Origin: Thiotrichaceae bacterium
Lineage (GTDB): Bacteria; Pseudomonadota; Gammaproteobacteria; Thiotrichales; Thiotrichaceae
Length of the DNA: 8,894 nt
Direction of reading: 5' to 3'
NCBI GenBank assembly: GCA_027030285.1
Contig: JALVFC010000363.1
Coordinates: forward strand, 1 to 8,894
In this document: piece by piece, positions 1 through 6,476 of the stretch
How the letters are laid out: the number at the start of each line of letters is the position of its first letter
Numbering within the stretch: position 1 is the first letter of the stretch
The notes under the pieces: generated by a model
Told to the model about the DNA's origin: nothing
What the model saw: only the letters and a program-made list of their open reading frames with translations
Database searches by the model: none
Program-made: the position numbers and the translations under genes

Positions 1-629
1 ATTGGCTGGCTGTTAGCTGGCTGCTTACCTTTGTGACTATCGTTGCAGCAAATCTCTATCAGTTGGATGGTTTATATGCTCTTGGAGCTGGAACGCTGGT
101 CTTTATGCTGTCATTATTGCTACTTAATGGTATGATATTTCCAGCGGCTATAACGACGCTAGTAGCTACTCTTTCGATCTTTGGCTTGCTGTTTGTCGGT
201 GAGCTTTATCTATTACAGCAGACAGGCTCGAAGACTTCCGGGGTTATATCAACTGCTTTGAGGTTTGTTCCCGATAGTCAATTTTATGATGTGAGTGTTT
301 TTGAGGAAGCAGAAGAAAAGGAGACTGATCTTTTTGCGGAGAGTGATGAAGAGCTAGTCAGCTACTCTGAGGCAGATCTATTGCCTGAAAGGGTTATAAA
401 AATGCCTGTTATACATTCTCAGGTTTATCACAAGGTGAATCCACGCAAAGCAGTTAACATGCGTGGGGCGAGTATTCGTTTATTAAAGACGGATGGAAAA
501 TTGGTTAAGGGGAATATTGTTGGAGTGCGAGGAAATCATCTGATTATTGGAAAGTATGTACCTGGCAAAGGTGTCATAAAAGCCCCGATTGCCTTCGCAT
601 CAATCAGGACGCTGGAGGTGCTTAAGTAG
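1..629 (+). CDS. Membrane protein, C-terminal part (5' end outside window)
   Basis: The reading frame is open from base 3 to the TAG at 627-629, so the gene starts outside the window; the GTG at 33 is only an internal valine codon. The visible part begins with about three hydrophobic segments (bases 3-60, 80-145 and 147-215), giving a membrane-anchored product. A strongly acidic linker follows at about 300-387, rich in Glu and Asp. A basic, beta-rich tail of about 75 residues follows at about 402-626, with motifs MRGASIRLL, GKLVKGNIVGVRG and a closing SIRTLEVLK. The tail looks like a small Sm- or SH3-like beta barrel, which is inference from the alternating pattern. The three closely spaced helices recall the C-terminal helices of CHASE2 sensor proteins, but the extracellular part would lie outside the window and no output enzyme is visible. 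I do not recognise the family. It converges on the lipoprotein gene with only 20 bases between the stops. Confidence 0.75.
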   Translation, partial: WLAVSWLLTFVTIVAANLYQLDGLYALGAGTLVFMLSLLLLNGMIFPAAITTLVATLSIFGLLFVGELYLLQQTGSKTSGVISTALRFVPDSQFYDVSVFEEAEEKETDLFAESDEELVSYSEADLLPERVIKMPVIHSQVYHKVNPRKAVNMRGASIRLLKTDGKLVKGNIVGVRGNHLIIGKYVPGKGVIKAPIAFASIRTLEVLK

Positions 630-649
630 TGCCAAGAGCTTCCATAATA

Positions 650-1237
650 TCAAATATCAGGTTTCCAGACTATTGTGTCCAGTACCCAGGATGCAAGAAT
701 AGCAGCAGGAGGAACCTCATTGTTAGGACCATCCCACTTCCCACTGAAGACATAGAGTATATTTTGTGCGCTCGGTGCAATACATAACACCTTGCCAGTA
801 AACTCTTCTGTACCGGCAATACAGGGCTCTGTCGTATCATAAGTGTATATTTTGTTAAAGGGTGTGCCGATATCGTGCCCTAATGCATTGCCAATCTTGT
901 TACTCATTACAAAGACTGAAAATATCCCTTTTTGATCTGCATCCGGGTTAATCAGGATAAGGGGCTTGCCTGCTTCGCTAATGCGGATAACTGGCTCTGC
1001 ATTACCACTTTGAAACTGTCTGTACTCAGTAACACTGTAGTCCTGAAAAGCACGTGTTATCTGATGCATATTAAAGGGTGTGGATGCATTTATTGGCCCT
1101 ACACCATCAGCTGACAACACAATGGGATTGTGTTGTTTTTTTTGTGGATTAGCAGTCTCGTCAGCTTTATCTCTGGAGCCACAGGCAATTAGCAGACTTA
1201 ACATAAGGCTGAAAAGTACAGCAGTTCGGGTGTTCAT
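650..1237 (-). CDS. YfeY-like (DUF1131) lipoprotein
   Basis: This is a 195-residue predicted lipoprotein. The N-terminus has a charged start (MNTR), a hydrophobic stretch and a lipobox LLIAC with the lipidated cysteine at residue 19; Gly20-Ser21 follow, with no Asp at position 2, so outer-membrane sorting is likely. The mature part matches what I recall of E. coli YfeY (DUF1131, reported as an RpoE-regulated lipoprotein). Shared features are a G-x-G-x-I-N-A-S-T-P-F start near residue 46, IGTPF near 123, two cysteines in the C-terminal half, YVFSGKWDGP near 162, and a closing W-x(4)-DTIVW. The molecular function of the family is not known to me. It lies 62 bases downstream of rho on the same strand, so read-through from rho is possible. 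A TATACT box sits about 30 bases upstream of the ATG but lacks a convincing -35. The Shine-Dalgarno is weak (AGAG, 10 bases from the ATG). Confidence 0.8.
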   Translation of the reverse strand: MNTRTAVLFSLMLSLLIACGSRDKADETANPQKKQHNPIVLSADGVGPINASTPFNMHQITRAFQDYSVTEYRQFQSGNAEPVIRISEAGKPLILINPDADQKGIFSVFVMSNKIGNALGHDIGTPFNKIYTYDTTEPCIAGTEEFTGKVLCIAPSAQNILYVFSGKWDGPNNEVPPAAILASWVLDTIVWKPDI

Positions 1238-1299
1238 GACAGTTATTCTCTGTGTTTCTGATAGTATACGGTAAGTATATGAGATAACTGGCTAATTTG

Positions 1300-2556
1300 C
1301 TAACTTTTCATTGAGTTGAAAAATTCTTCATTGGTCATTGTTGATTGAAGCTTGTCGAACAGGAATTCCATCGCTTCCAGTTCATCCATAGGATGCAGGA
1401 ACTTGCGCAGAATCCATAGCTGCTGCAGCTCTTCCTCACTTACCAGTAAATCTTCACGACGAGTACCGGAGCGGTTGATATTAATGGCAGGGAAAACACG
1501 TTTTTCTGCAATACGGCGATCCAGGTGGACTTCCGAGTTACCAGTTCCTTTGAACTCTTCATAGATAACTTCATCCATTCTGGAACCTGTATCAATCAGG
1601 GCTGTTGCAATAATAGTCAGGCTGCCCCCTTCTTCGATATTACGGGCAGCACCAAAGAAGCGTTTTGGGCGTTGCAGTGCATTTGCATCTACGCCACCGG
1701 TCAAGACCTTGCCGGAAGAAGGTACAACCGTGTTGTAAGCACGAGCTAAACGGGTAATAGAGTCCAGCAGAATGACCACATCCTGTTTATGTTCTACTAG
1801 GCGCTTGGCTTTTTCAATCACCATCTCGGCAACCTGGACATGACGCGAAGCTGGCTCATCAAAGGTGGAGGAGACGACTTCACCCATCACCATGCGGGAC
1901 ATTTCGGTAACTTCCTCCGGACGCTCATCAATTAACAAAACGATGAGGTAGCTGTCGGGATAATTGGTAGTAATGCTTTGTGCAATATTTTGCAGCATCA
2001 TGGTTTTACCTGCTTTGGGTGGTGCGATAATCAGACCACGCTGTCCTTTGCCAATGGGTGCGACAATATCAATGATTCTGGCAGTGATATCCTCGGTACT
2101 ACCATTGCCACGCTCCAGGCGAAAGCGCTCATCGGGATGCAAAGGTGTAAGGTTTTCAAAAAGAATCTTGTTACGGGCATTTTCGGGGGAGTCAAAATTG
2201 ATTTCATCTACTTTTAACAGGGCAAAGTAGCGTTCACTGTCTTTGGGGGGTCTGATTTTGCCAGCAACGGTATCACCGGTTCGCAAGCCAAAACGTCTGA
2301 TTTGGCTTGGGGAAACATAAATATCATCCGCGCCTGCCAGGTAGTTACTGTCGGCTGAACGTAAAAAGCCAAAGCCATCCTGGAGGATCTCTAAAACCCC
2401 ATCGCCATAGATGTCATCACCATTTTTGGCGACTGCCTTAAGTATGGAAAAGATGATGTCCTGCTTGCGCGAGCGGGAGATGCCATCAATCCCCAATGAT
2501 TTGGTAATTTCTAAAATTTCAGGTGCAGTTTTCTTTTTAAGTTCAGATAAGTTCAT
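1300..2556 (-). CDS. rho: Transcription termination factor Rho
   Basis: Rho is a hexameric RNA-dependent ATPase/translocase that ends transcription at untranslated C-rich RNA. The product is 418 residues, one short of E. coli Rho, and keeps the same numbering. Visible parts: N-terminal helical domain 1-47; cold-shock RNA-binding domain about 48-125 with the RNP1-like GFGFLR at 61-66; Walker A APPKAGKT at 178-185 (Lys181, Lys184); catalytic Glu211 in LIDERPEE; Walker B VILLD ending at Asp265; Q-loop around 278-290 with Lys283; R-loop around 322-326; arginine finger Arg366 in SGTRRED. All key residues are present, so the enzyme should be active. The ATG is chosen because it matches the conserved MNLSELK start, although no good Shine-Dalgarno precedes it. 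It lies downstream of trxA on the same strand, as in E. coli. The leader may mediate autogenous control (see the leader features). Confidence 0.98.
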   Translation of the reverse strand: MNLSELKKKTAPEILEITKSLGIDGISRSRKQDIIFSILKAVAKNGDDIYGDGVLEILQDGFGFLRSADSNYLAGADDIYVSPSQIRRFGLRTGDTVAGKIRPPKDSERYFALLKVDEINFDSPENARNKILFENLTPLHPDERFRLERGNGSTEDITARIIDIVAPIGKGQRGLIIAPPKAGKTMMLQNIAQSITTNYPDSYLIVLLIDERPEEVTEMSRMVMGEVVSSTFDEPASRHVQVAEMVIEKAKRLVEHKQDVVILLDSITRLARAYNTVVPSSGKVLTGGVDANALQRPKRFFGAARNIEEGGSLTIIATALIDTGSRMDEVIYEEFKGTGNSEVHLDRRIAEKRVFPAININRSGTRREDLLVSEEELQQLWILRKFLHPMDELEAMEFLFDKLQSTMTNEEFFNSMKS

Positions 2557-2700
2557 AAATACAAGGATAGAGTAAGTGACTGCCAGGTAAGTAGCAGAAT
2601 GATATTAGTTAACAAATTGAAAGGGTTTTCTTTCCGAGGATAAGTCTTTGCCAGAGTGGCGGTCAGTGCCTAAGCACATATACAAGAACGGGTGGTAAGT
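2557..2700 (-). promoter_or_regulatory. C-rich, G-poor rho leader (possible rut-like region)
   Basis: Read as minus-strand RNA, these 144 bases hold about 39 C and 20 G by hand count, with many pyrimidine-C steps and little strong structure close to the rho start. Two small hairpins lie at its upstream end: GTGC/GCAC at 2666-2677 and GCCA/TGGC around 2650-2660. This base bias is what Rho prefers as a loading site. In E. coli, rho is known to be attenuated by Rho within its own leader; that the same happens here is inference. I found no sigma70 promoter in the gap that I would defend. Confidence 0.35.
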
Positions 2701-2706
2701 TAGCAT
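2605..2706 (-). CDS. Possible 33-codon leader ORF upstream of rho
   Basis: A short ATG-to-TAA frame of 33 codons begins MLTYHPFLYM and ends PFQFVN. It lies wholly in the trxA-rho gap, with its stop 48 bases before the rho ATG. E. coli carries a leader peptide gene, rhoL, in this position and, as I recall, of about this length. I see no sequence similarity to it. There is no clear Shine-Dalgarno (upstream bases read AAGCTATTATCT), and a 33-codon frame can occur by chance. If translated, ribosomes on it would mask the C-rich leader from Rho and could link translation to rho attenuation; that is inference. Confidence 0.2.
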   Translation of the reverse strand: MLTYHPFLYMCLGTDRHSGKDLSSERKPFQFVN

Positions 2707-2802
2707 AGATAATAGCTTGCGTCCAACTCTTGCGAGAAAATTTTGTGTGATTTCTGAATTCGCTATTAAATTCGTATCTTGCGTTTAGGTAGCAGCTATA
2801 TC

Positions 2803-2846
2803 AATGACCCTGAAAGAAAGTAGAGGGGTTGCTTTACAGGGTCATT
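2803..2846. repeat. Long inverted repeat between trxA and rho
   Basis: The perfect 10-base arms AATGACCCTG (2803-2812) and CAGGGTCATT (2837-2846) enclose a 24-base interior. The interior adds AAAG/CTTT pairing after a one-base bulge. The hairpin starts about 35 bases after the trxA stop, so it could end or protect the trxA transcript or form part of the rho leader. Read in the minus direction it is followed by GATATAGCTGC, with no U run, so it is not a standard intrinsic terminator for trxA. In the plus direction T-rich sequence follows, but no plus-strand gene runs into it. The rest of the 324-base trxA-rho gap holds the leader features listed separately. Confidence 0.6.
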
Positions 2847-2880
2847 CTATTTGTTCTTGTCCCGAATTAAGGCGAGACTT

Positions 2881-3207
2881 TCATATATTCTGATCAATAA
2901 ATGCACTTAACTGGGATTTTGATACAGCACCCACTTTGGTTGCTTCAACATTACCATCTTTAAACAGCATCAGTGTTGGAATACCCCTGATGCCATATTT
3001 GGGTGGTGTATCAGGGTTTTCATCAATATTAAGTTTTGTGACTTTCACTTTGTCTCCATACTCCTCAGCAATCTCGTCAAGAATAGGAGCGATCATTTTG
3101 CATGGACCACACCATTCAGCCCAGTAGTCTACTAATACAGGTGTTGTACTTTTTAGCACTTCTTCTTCAAAACTGTCATCTGACAGGTATATTATATTTG
3201 AGCTCAC
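2881..3207 (-). CDS. trxA: Thioredoxin 1 (TrxA)
   Basis: This is the small cytoplasmic dithiol-disulfide oxidoreductase that is reduced by thioredoxin reductase and serves ribonucleotide reductase, methionine sulfoxide reductases and others. With the GTG start at 3207 the protein is 108 residues, the usual family length. The active site WCGPC places Cys33 and Cys36 exactly as in E. coli. The buried Asp27, Lys58, the cis-proline Pro77 in RGIPT, and Gly93 are all present. The frame extends upstream to 3255 with ATG codons at 3255 and 3219, but the GTG has a strong Shine-Dalgarno (GGAG, 6 bases away). The 3219 ATG overlaps that GGAG and has no Shine-Dalgarno of its own, and the longer forms add non-family residues. 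It is divergent from the DUF3108 gene and upstream of rho on the same strand. Confidence 0.95.
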   Translation of the reverse strand: MSSNIIYLSDDSFEEEVLKSTTPVLVDYWAEWCGPCKMIAPILDEIAEEYGDKVKVTKLNIDENPDTPPKYGIRGIPTLMLFKDGNVEATKVGAVSKSQLSAFIDQNI

Positions 3208-3213
3208 AGCTAT

Positions 3214-3217
3214 CTCC
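3214..3217 (-). promoter_or_regulatory. Shine-Dalgarno deciding the trxA GTG start
   Basis: GGAG lies six bases before the GTG at 3207-3205. Its first base is also the last base of the in-frame ATG at 3219-3217, so initiation at that ATG would place the Shine-Dalgarno inside the coding sequence. This favours the GTG, which gives the standard 108-residue thioredoxin. Confidence 0.7.
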
Positions 3218-3234
3218 ATCGAAATTAATGCTCT

Positions 3235-3262
3235 ATTATCGGGATTCGCCGCCAAAATACAA
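3235..3262 (-). promoter_or_regulatory. Candidate sigma70-type promoter for trxA
   Basis: On the minus strand the -35 candidate TTGTAT (3262-3257) is followed after 16 bases by a -10 candidate GATAAT (3240-3235, five of six to consensus). The start point would be near 3228, leaving a leader of about 20 bases that includes the GGAG. The -35 is only three of six, so this rests mainly on the -10 and its placement. No comparably good promoter was found for the divergent plus-strand gene. Confidence 0.4.
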
Positions 3263-3462
3263 GGGAGTTGAAGAAATATACTCTCCGCGATTAAGAGTAC
3301 CTCAGTTAGGTGTGACGTTGAGTGTGGGGGTAAAAAAACCGGTCTCCCGTCTGTTTATTTCCTGATTTATGTATTTGTTCTGGCGGCATGTGAACTTTTG
3401 GCAAGTATGTTTATCTGACAAAGCATGGATAGTCACTCCATGAAATGAATTGAAGAGGATTT

Positions 3463-4167
3463 ATGATGATTAAACAGTTAATGGTGTTTCTGCTTGCAGG
3501 TATGTCGAGCGTTGCTGGATTTGCGTTGCCTGCTGCCTTTAATGCCAGTTACTCGGTGTCAAAAAGTGGTTTGACATTGGGTGAGATGAGAGTGTCATTG
3601 AGCTATACGAATAATCATTATGCCTATCATAAATCAACCAGGGCGACAGGTTTGGCTGCCTGGTTAAGTGGTGACAAAATGATTGAAAATGCTGATGGTA
3701 AAGTGCATGGAAACAGTATTTTTCCTGAAAGCTATTTGTTTCACCATACTAGTAAGCGTAAAGACCGCAAAGATCAGCTACAGTTTGTAAATCCACGCTT
3801 GGCGAAAGGCAGTTACAAAGGTCGGGCATATAGTATTCAAGTACCTGGCGGAACCCTTGACAGGGCGGCGCTTGAGTTAGCTCTAGCCAGAGATCTGGCG
3901 GCTCAGAAAAAGAGTCTGACCTATTCCATTGTTGAACGGGGAAAGCTGAAAACATACCACCTGACGCGTCAGGGTGTAGAAAAAATTAATATCGGTGGCA
4001 AGAACTATCATGCTGAAAAAATTATGGTCGCCAGGAAGGGGGCAGCACGTAAAACCATACTCTGGTTAGCTAAAGAGCTTGATTATATGCCTGTGAAAAT
4101 AAATCACATTGAAAAAGGCGATGCCATTGTTTCGAACCTTAAGTGGTTTAAATTTACTGGCAAATAA
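3463..4167 (+). CDS. DUF3108 family secreted protein
   Basis: The product is 234 residues with an N-terminal signal peptide: MMIK, a hydrophobic core, and likely cleavage after GFA near residue 21. It is therefore exported, probably to the periplasm. The mature part follows the DUF3108 pattern as I know it: FNASYSVSKSGLTLGEMRVSL near 26-46, a TRATGLAAWL block near 59-68, PGGTLDRAALELALARDL near 128-145, GKLKTYHLTRQG near 160-171, and TILWLAKELDYMPVKINHIEKGD near 198-220. The family's biochemical role is unknown to me. The start could be the ATG at 3463 or the one at 3466: a GAGG at 3455-3458 lies 4 or 7 bases away, and the second spacing is more usual. It is divergent from trxA and convergent with pilD, so it is probably transcribed alone. 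Confidence 0.85.
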   Translation: MMIKQLMVFLLAGMSSVAGFALPAAFNASYSVSKSGLTLGEMRVSLSYTNNHYAYHKSTRATGLAAWLSGDKMIENADGKVHGNSIFPESYLFHHTSKRKDRKDQLQFVNPRLAKGSYKGRAYSIQVPGGTLDRAALELALARDLAAQKKSLTYSIVERGKLKTYHLTRQGVEKINIGGKNYHAEKIMVARKGAARKTILWLAKELDYMPVKINHIEKGDAIVSNLKWFKFTGK

Positions 4168-4198
4168 GAGAATAGAGTTTCTCGTCATTAGCCACCAT

Positions 4199-4275
4199 GT
4201 GGTATAGCCCGTACGCAATGCGGGGTTGCATGATGCAGGCCAGCCCGGGTGGTATTTTCCCGGATTGCATCCGGG
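4199..4275 (+). repeat. Tandem pair of REP-like palindromic units with GTGG heads
   Basis: Two copies of the same design lie 50 bases apart in direct orientation. Unit 1 has head GTGGTAT at 4199-4205 and a hairpin CCCGTA/TGCGGG at 4208-4224 (one G-T pair, loop CGCAA). Unit 2 has head GTGGTAT at 4249-4255 and a perfect hairpin CCCGGAT/ATCCGGG at 4259-4275 with loop TGC. In addition, AGCCCG at 4206-4211 and CGGGCT at 4272-4277 form an outer inverted repeat. REP elements mobilised by RAYT transposases are known for a GTRG tetranucleotide followed by a GC-rich hairpin, which fits. The doublet lies between convergent stops (DUF3108 and pilD), the usual REP location, and could act in termination or mRNA protection. 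Confidence 0.65.
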
Positions 4276-4288
4276 CTTGCGATCTGAC

Positions 4289-5173
4289 CTAACCAATAAG
4301 AAGATATTGTTTCATTAGTGTTAACAAGTCACTGCGCCAGATTAACGCCAGACCTCCAGCCAGTGCCAGCCAGGGGCCAAATGGAAGAGGATGGCTATCT
4401 TTAGAGCGCTTTATTAGCATCAGCAAGATGCCGAATATAGCACCGATCAGGGATGATCCAAAAATAGTAAACGGCAGTATTTGCCAGCCACCCCAGGCAC
4501 CCAGTGCAGCGAGTAACTTAAAATCGCCATATCCCATGCCTTCCTTGCCAGTAACAAGTTTAAAGAGCTGGTAAACACTCCATAGTGACAAATACCCAAA
4601 AACAGCTCCTAACACACTGCTTCTCAAATCTGTAAAAACACCAAAATAATTGACGACAATTCCCAGCCACAATAAAGGTAGCGTCAAATTATCAGGCAGC
4701 AACATGGTCTTTGCATCAATGAGCGAGAGTGTAATCAGCGTCCAGATAAAGAAAAGAGCAAACAGGGTTTGTACGGTTGCACCAAACTTCCATGCAATCA
4801 GCAAAGAAAGCAGCATGGTGAACAGTTCAACAAGTGGATACTGCAGGGATATGTGTGTACCACAGGAGCGACATTTGCCTTTCAGGAACAGATAGCTTAG
4901 TAGCGGAATGTTTTCAATAGCGGTGATCATATGACTACACTCAGGGCAACGGGAACGGGGTACAAACAGATTGAATTTACCTGGCTTGTCATGTGCTGCT
5001 TCTACTGACTTTTTTTCCAGAAAATGCTCACAATCTTCGCGCCACGAATTTTCCAGCATGATGGGGATGCGATAGATTGCGGCATTCAAAAAGCTGCCGA
5101 TAAGTAGTGAGATTATCCCTACAACAATCAAGAAAAAGCTCGTATTCTGTTGTAGAACAGTGATGATGTCCAT
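4289..5173 (-). CDS. pilD: Type IV prepilin peptidase / N-methyltransferase (PilD)
   Basis: This bifunctional inner-membrane aspartyl protease cleaves the leader of type IV prepilins and related pseudopilins and N-methylates the new first residue. The product is 294 residues, close to the family norm. It has an N-terminal GSFLNAAIYRIP motif at 26-37, and a cytoplasmic loop with two zinc-type pairs, Cys76/Cys79 (CPEC) and Cys101/Cys104 (CRSC). Several membrane helices carry the catalytic aspartates: Asp153 in LIDAKTMLLPD and Asp217 in GYGDFKLL. All key residues are present. The start is supported by AGGGG five bases before the ATG. It is the last gene of the pilB-pilC-pilD run, 74 bases after pilC, with a hairpin in that gap. 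The yacG/coaE genes that often follow pilD are absent; a REP-like doublet and the convergent DUF3108 gene follow instead. Confidence 0.95.
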   Translation of the reverse strand: MDIITVLQQNTSFFLIVVGIISLLIGSFLNAAIYRIPIMLENSWREDCEHFLEKKSVEAAHDKPGKFNLFVPRSRCPECSHMITAIENIPLLSYLFLKGKCRSCGTHISLQYPLVELFTMLLSLLIAWKFGATVQTLFALFFIWTLITLSLIDAKTMLLPDNLTLPLLWLGIVVNYFGVFTDLRSSVLGAVFGYLSLWSVYQLFKLVTGKEGMGYGDFKLLAALGAWGGWQILPFTIFGSSLIGAIFGILLMLIKRSKDSHPLPFGPWLALAGGLALIWRSDLLTLMKQYLLIG

Positions 5174-5198
5174 TATTGCCCCTGATCAGGAATTTTGT

Positions 5199-5222
5199 AG
5201 AGGCATTGCATGCAATACCTCT
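5199..5222 (-). repeat. Intercistronic hairpin between pilC and pilD
   Basis: As minus-strand RNA this forms a stem AGAGGTATTG/CAATGCCTCT of ten pairs (one U-G) with a CATG loop. The core ATTGCATGCAAT is a perfect 12-base palindrome. It is followed by ACAAAATTCC, without a U run, so it is a poor terminator. It lies 25 bases before the pilD start and could stabilise the pilC message or lower pilD expression relative to pilBC; that role is inference. Confidence 0.6.
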
Positions 5223-5247
5223 GGTTAAACATATGACTGGATAAAAC

Positions 5248-6471
5248 CTATATCGCAGCACCCATTTTAAAGATAGGCAGATACATGGCAATAATTAAAC
5301 CACCGACCAGCACACCCAGTACACCCATAATAATCGGCTCCATCTGCGCTGATAGTGAATCAACCAAATCATCAACCTGCTCTTCAAAATAGTCAGCTAC
5401 CTTGTTCAACATATCTTCCATGCGGCCTGACTCTTCACCAATTTTGGTCATTTGTACAACCATATTCGGGAAAACCTGGGTGGTATTCATGGCAACATTT
5501 AATTGTACGCCTTTTGAGGTGTCACTCTTGATATCCAGAGTGGCCTCCTTGTATACCACATTGCCAGTTGCGCCTGCTACAGAGTCCAGAGACTCAATGA
5601 GGGGCACGCCTGATGCAGACATGGTGGCAAGTGTACGAGCGAAACGTGCTACGGATGATTTATTGACGATATTTCCAAAGACAGGTGTTTTCAGCAGTAT
5701 TTTGTCCAGAAAACGGTTAAATTTCTCCGAACGCTGTCTTGCCTGTGAAAAGGCAAATCCTGCTATGATAACCAGTCCCAGTGGTATCCACCACTTCGCC
5801 TGTAGCCATTCTGACATATCAACCACCATTTGAGTGAAAGCAGGCAAGTCTGCACCAAAGCCTTCAAACAGATCCTTGAATTGAGGTATTACAAAAATAA
5901 GCATAATGGATGTTACGATCACCGCAGCAATCACAACCATCAGCGGGTACATCATGGCTTTTTTGATCTTAGCTTTAATGTTTTCGGTTTTTTCCTTATA
6001 GGTTGCAACCTTTTCAAGCATATCTTCAAGTGTACCGGCGGTTTCACCAGCTCCTACCAGGTTGACAAATAATTCGTCAAAATACTTGGGATGTTTTGCA
6101 AGCGCACCTGACAAGTCACTACCACCCGCAATGTCCTGTGCGATCGCATTAATCAGGTCTTGCATTGACGGATTTTCGTGCCCAGATGAAATAATGTCCA
6201 GTGATTGAATCAGGGGGATACCTGAGCGCATCATGGACGTTAATTGCCGGGCAAAATGTGCAATGTCTACTGTTTTGATCTTTTGTTTGCTAATCGATTT
6301 ACGTTTTTCTTTGATATAACGTATGCGGATTCCTTTGCGCCGCAAAGTTGCTTTGAGCATATTGGCATTGACCGCACGGTCTTCGCCTCGAATCTTTACG
6401 CCATCTTTGTTTTTTCCTTCCCAAATAAAAGTGGGATGGTCGAGTGAGGTTTGTGCTGCTGAAGTAGCCAT
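5248..6471 (-). CDS. pilC: Type IV pilus inner-membrane platform protein PilC
   Basis: PilC is the polytopic platform (GspF family) through which PilB rotation drives pilin insertion. The product is 407 residues, typical for the family. It has two repeated T2SF domains, at about 70-195 (FARQLTSMMRSGIPLIQSLDII) and about 275-400 (FARTLATMSASGVPLIESLDSV). Three membrane helices lie near 175-195, 227-241 and 379-399. The repeat signatures GAGETAGTLEDML (140-152) and IGEESGRMEDML (344-355) are intact, and the N-terminal FIWEGKNKDG is characteristic. The start is five bases after the pilB stop. Its Shine-Dalgarno AAGGA lies inside the last pilB codons, nine bases from the ATG, so translation is probably coupled to pilB. 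Nothing is missing or unusual. Confidence 0.96.
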   Translation of the reverse strand: MATSAAQTSLDHPTFIWEGKNKDGVKIRGEDRAVNANMLKATLRRKGIRIRYIKEKRKSISKQKIKTVDIAHFARQLTSMMRSGIPLIQSLDIISSGHENPSMQDLINAIAQDIAGGSDLSGALAKHPKYFDELFVNLVGAGETAGTLEDMLEKVATYKEKTENIKAKIKKAMMYPLMVVIAAVIVTSIMLIFVIPQFKDLFEGFGADLPAFTQMVVDMSEWLQAKWWIPLGLVIIAGFAFSQARQRSEKFNRFLDKILLKTPVFGNIVNKSSVARFARTLATMSASGVPLIESLDSVAGATGNVVYKEATLDIKSDTSKGVQLNVAMNTTQVFPNMVVQMTKIGEESGRMEDMLNKVADYFEEQVDDLVDSLSAQMEPIIMGVLGVLVGGLIIAMYLPIFKMGAAI

Positions 6472-6476
6472 AATTA

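Noticed and set aside
1964..2230. Plus-strand frames antisense to rho
   Set aside because: They are shadows of the highly conserved rho coding sequence.
2803..2846. The trxA-rho inverted repeat as a standard intrinsic terminator for trxA
   Set aside because: No U run follows on the minus strand, so only a general inverted-repeat call is supported.
3102..3365. A plus-strand frame over the 5' part of trxA and its upstream region
   Set aside because: It overlaps trxA and its promoter, has no Shine-Dalgarno and has low-complexity non-protein-like content.
5402..5833. A 143-codon plus-strand frame antisense to pilC
   Set aside because: It lies fully inside the well-supported pilC gene and has no start signal or family features.
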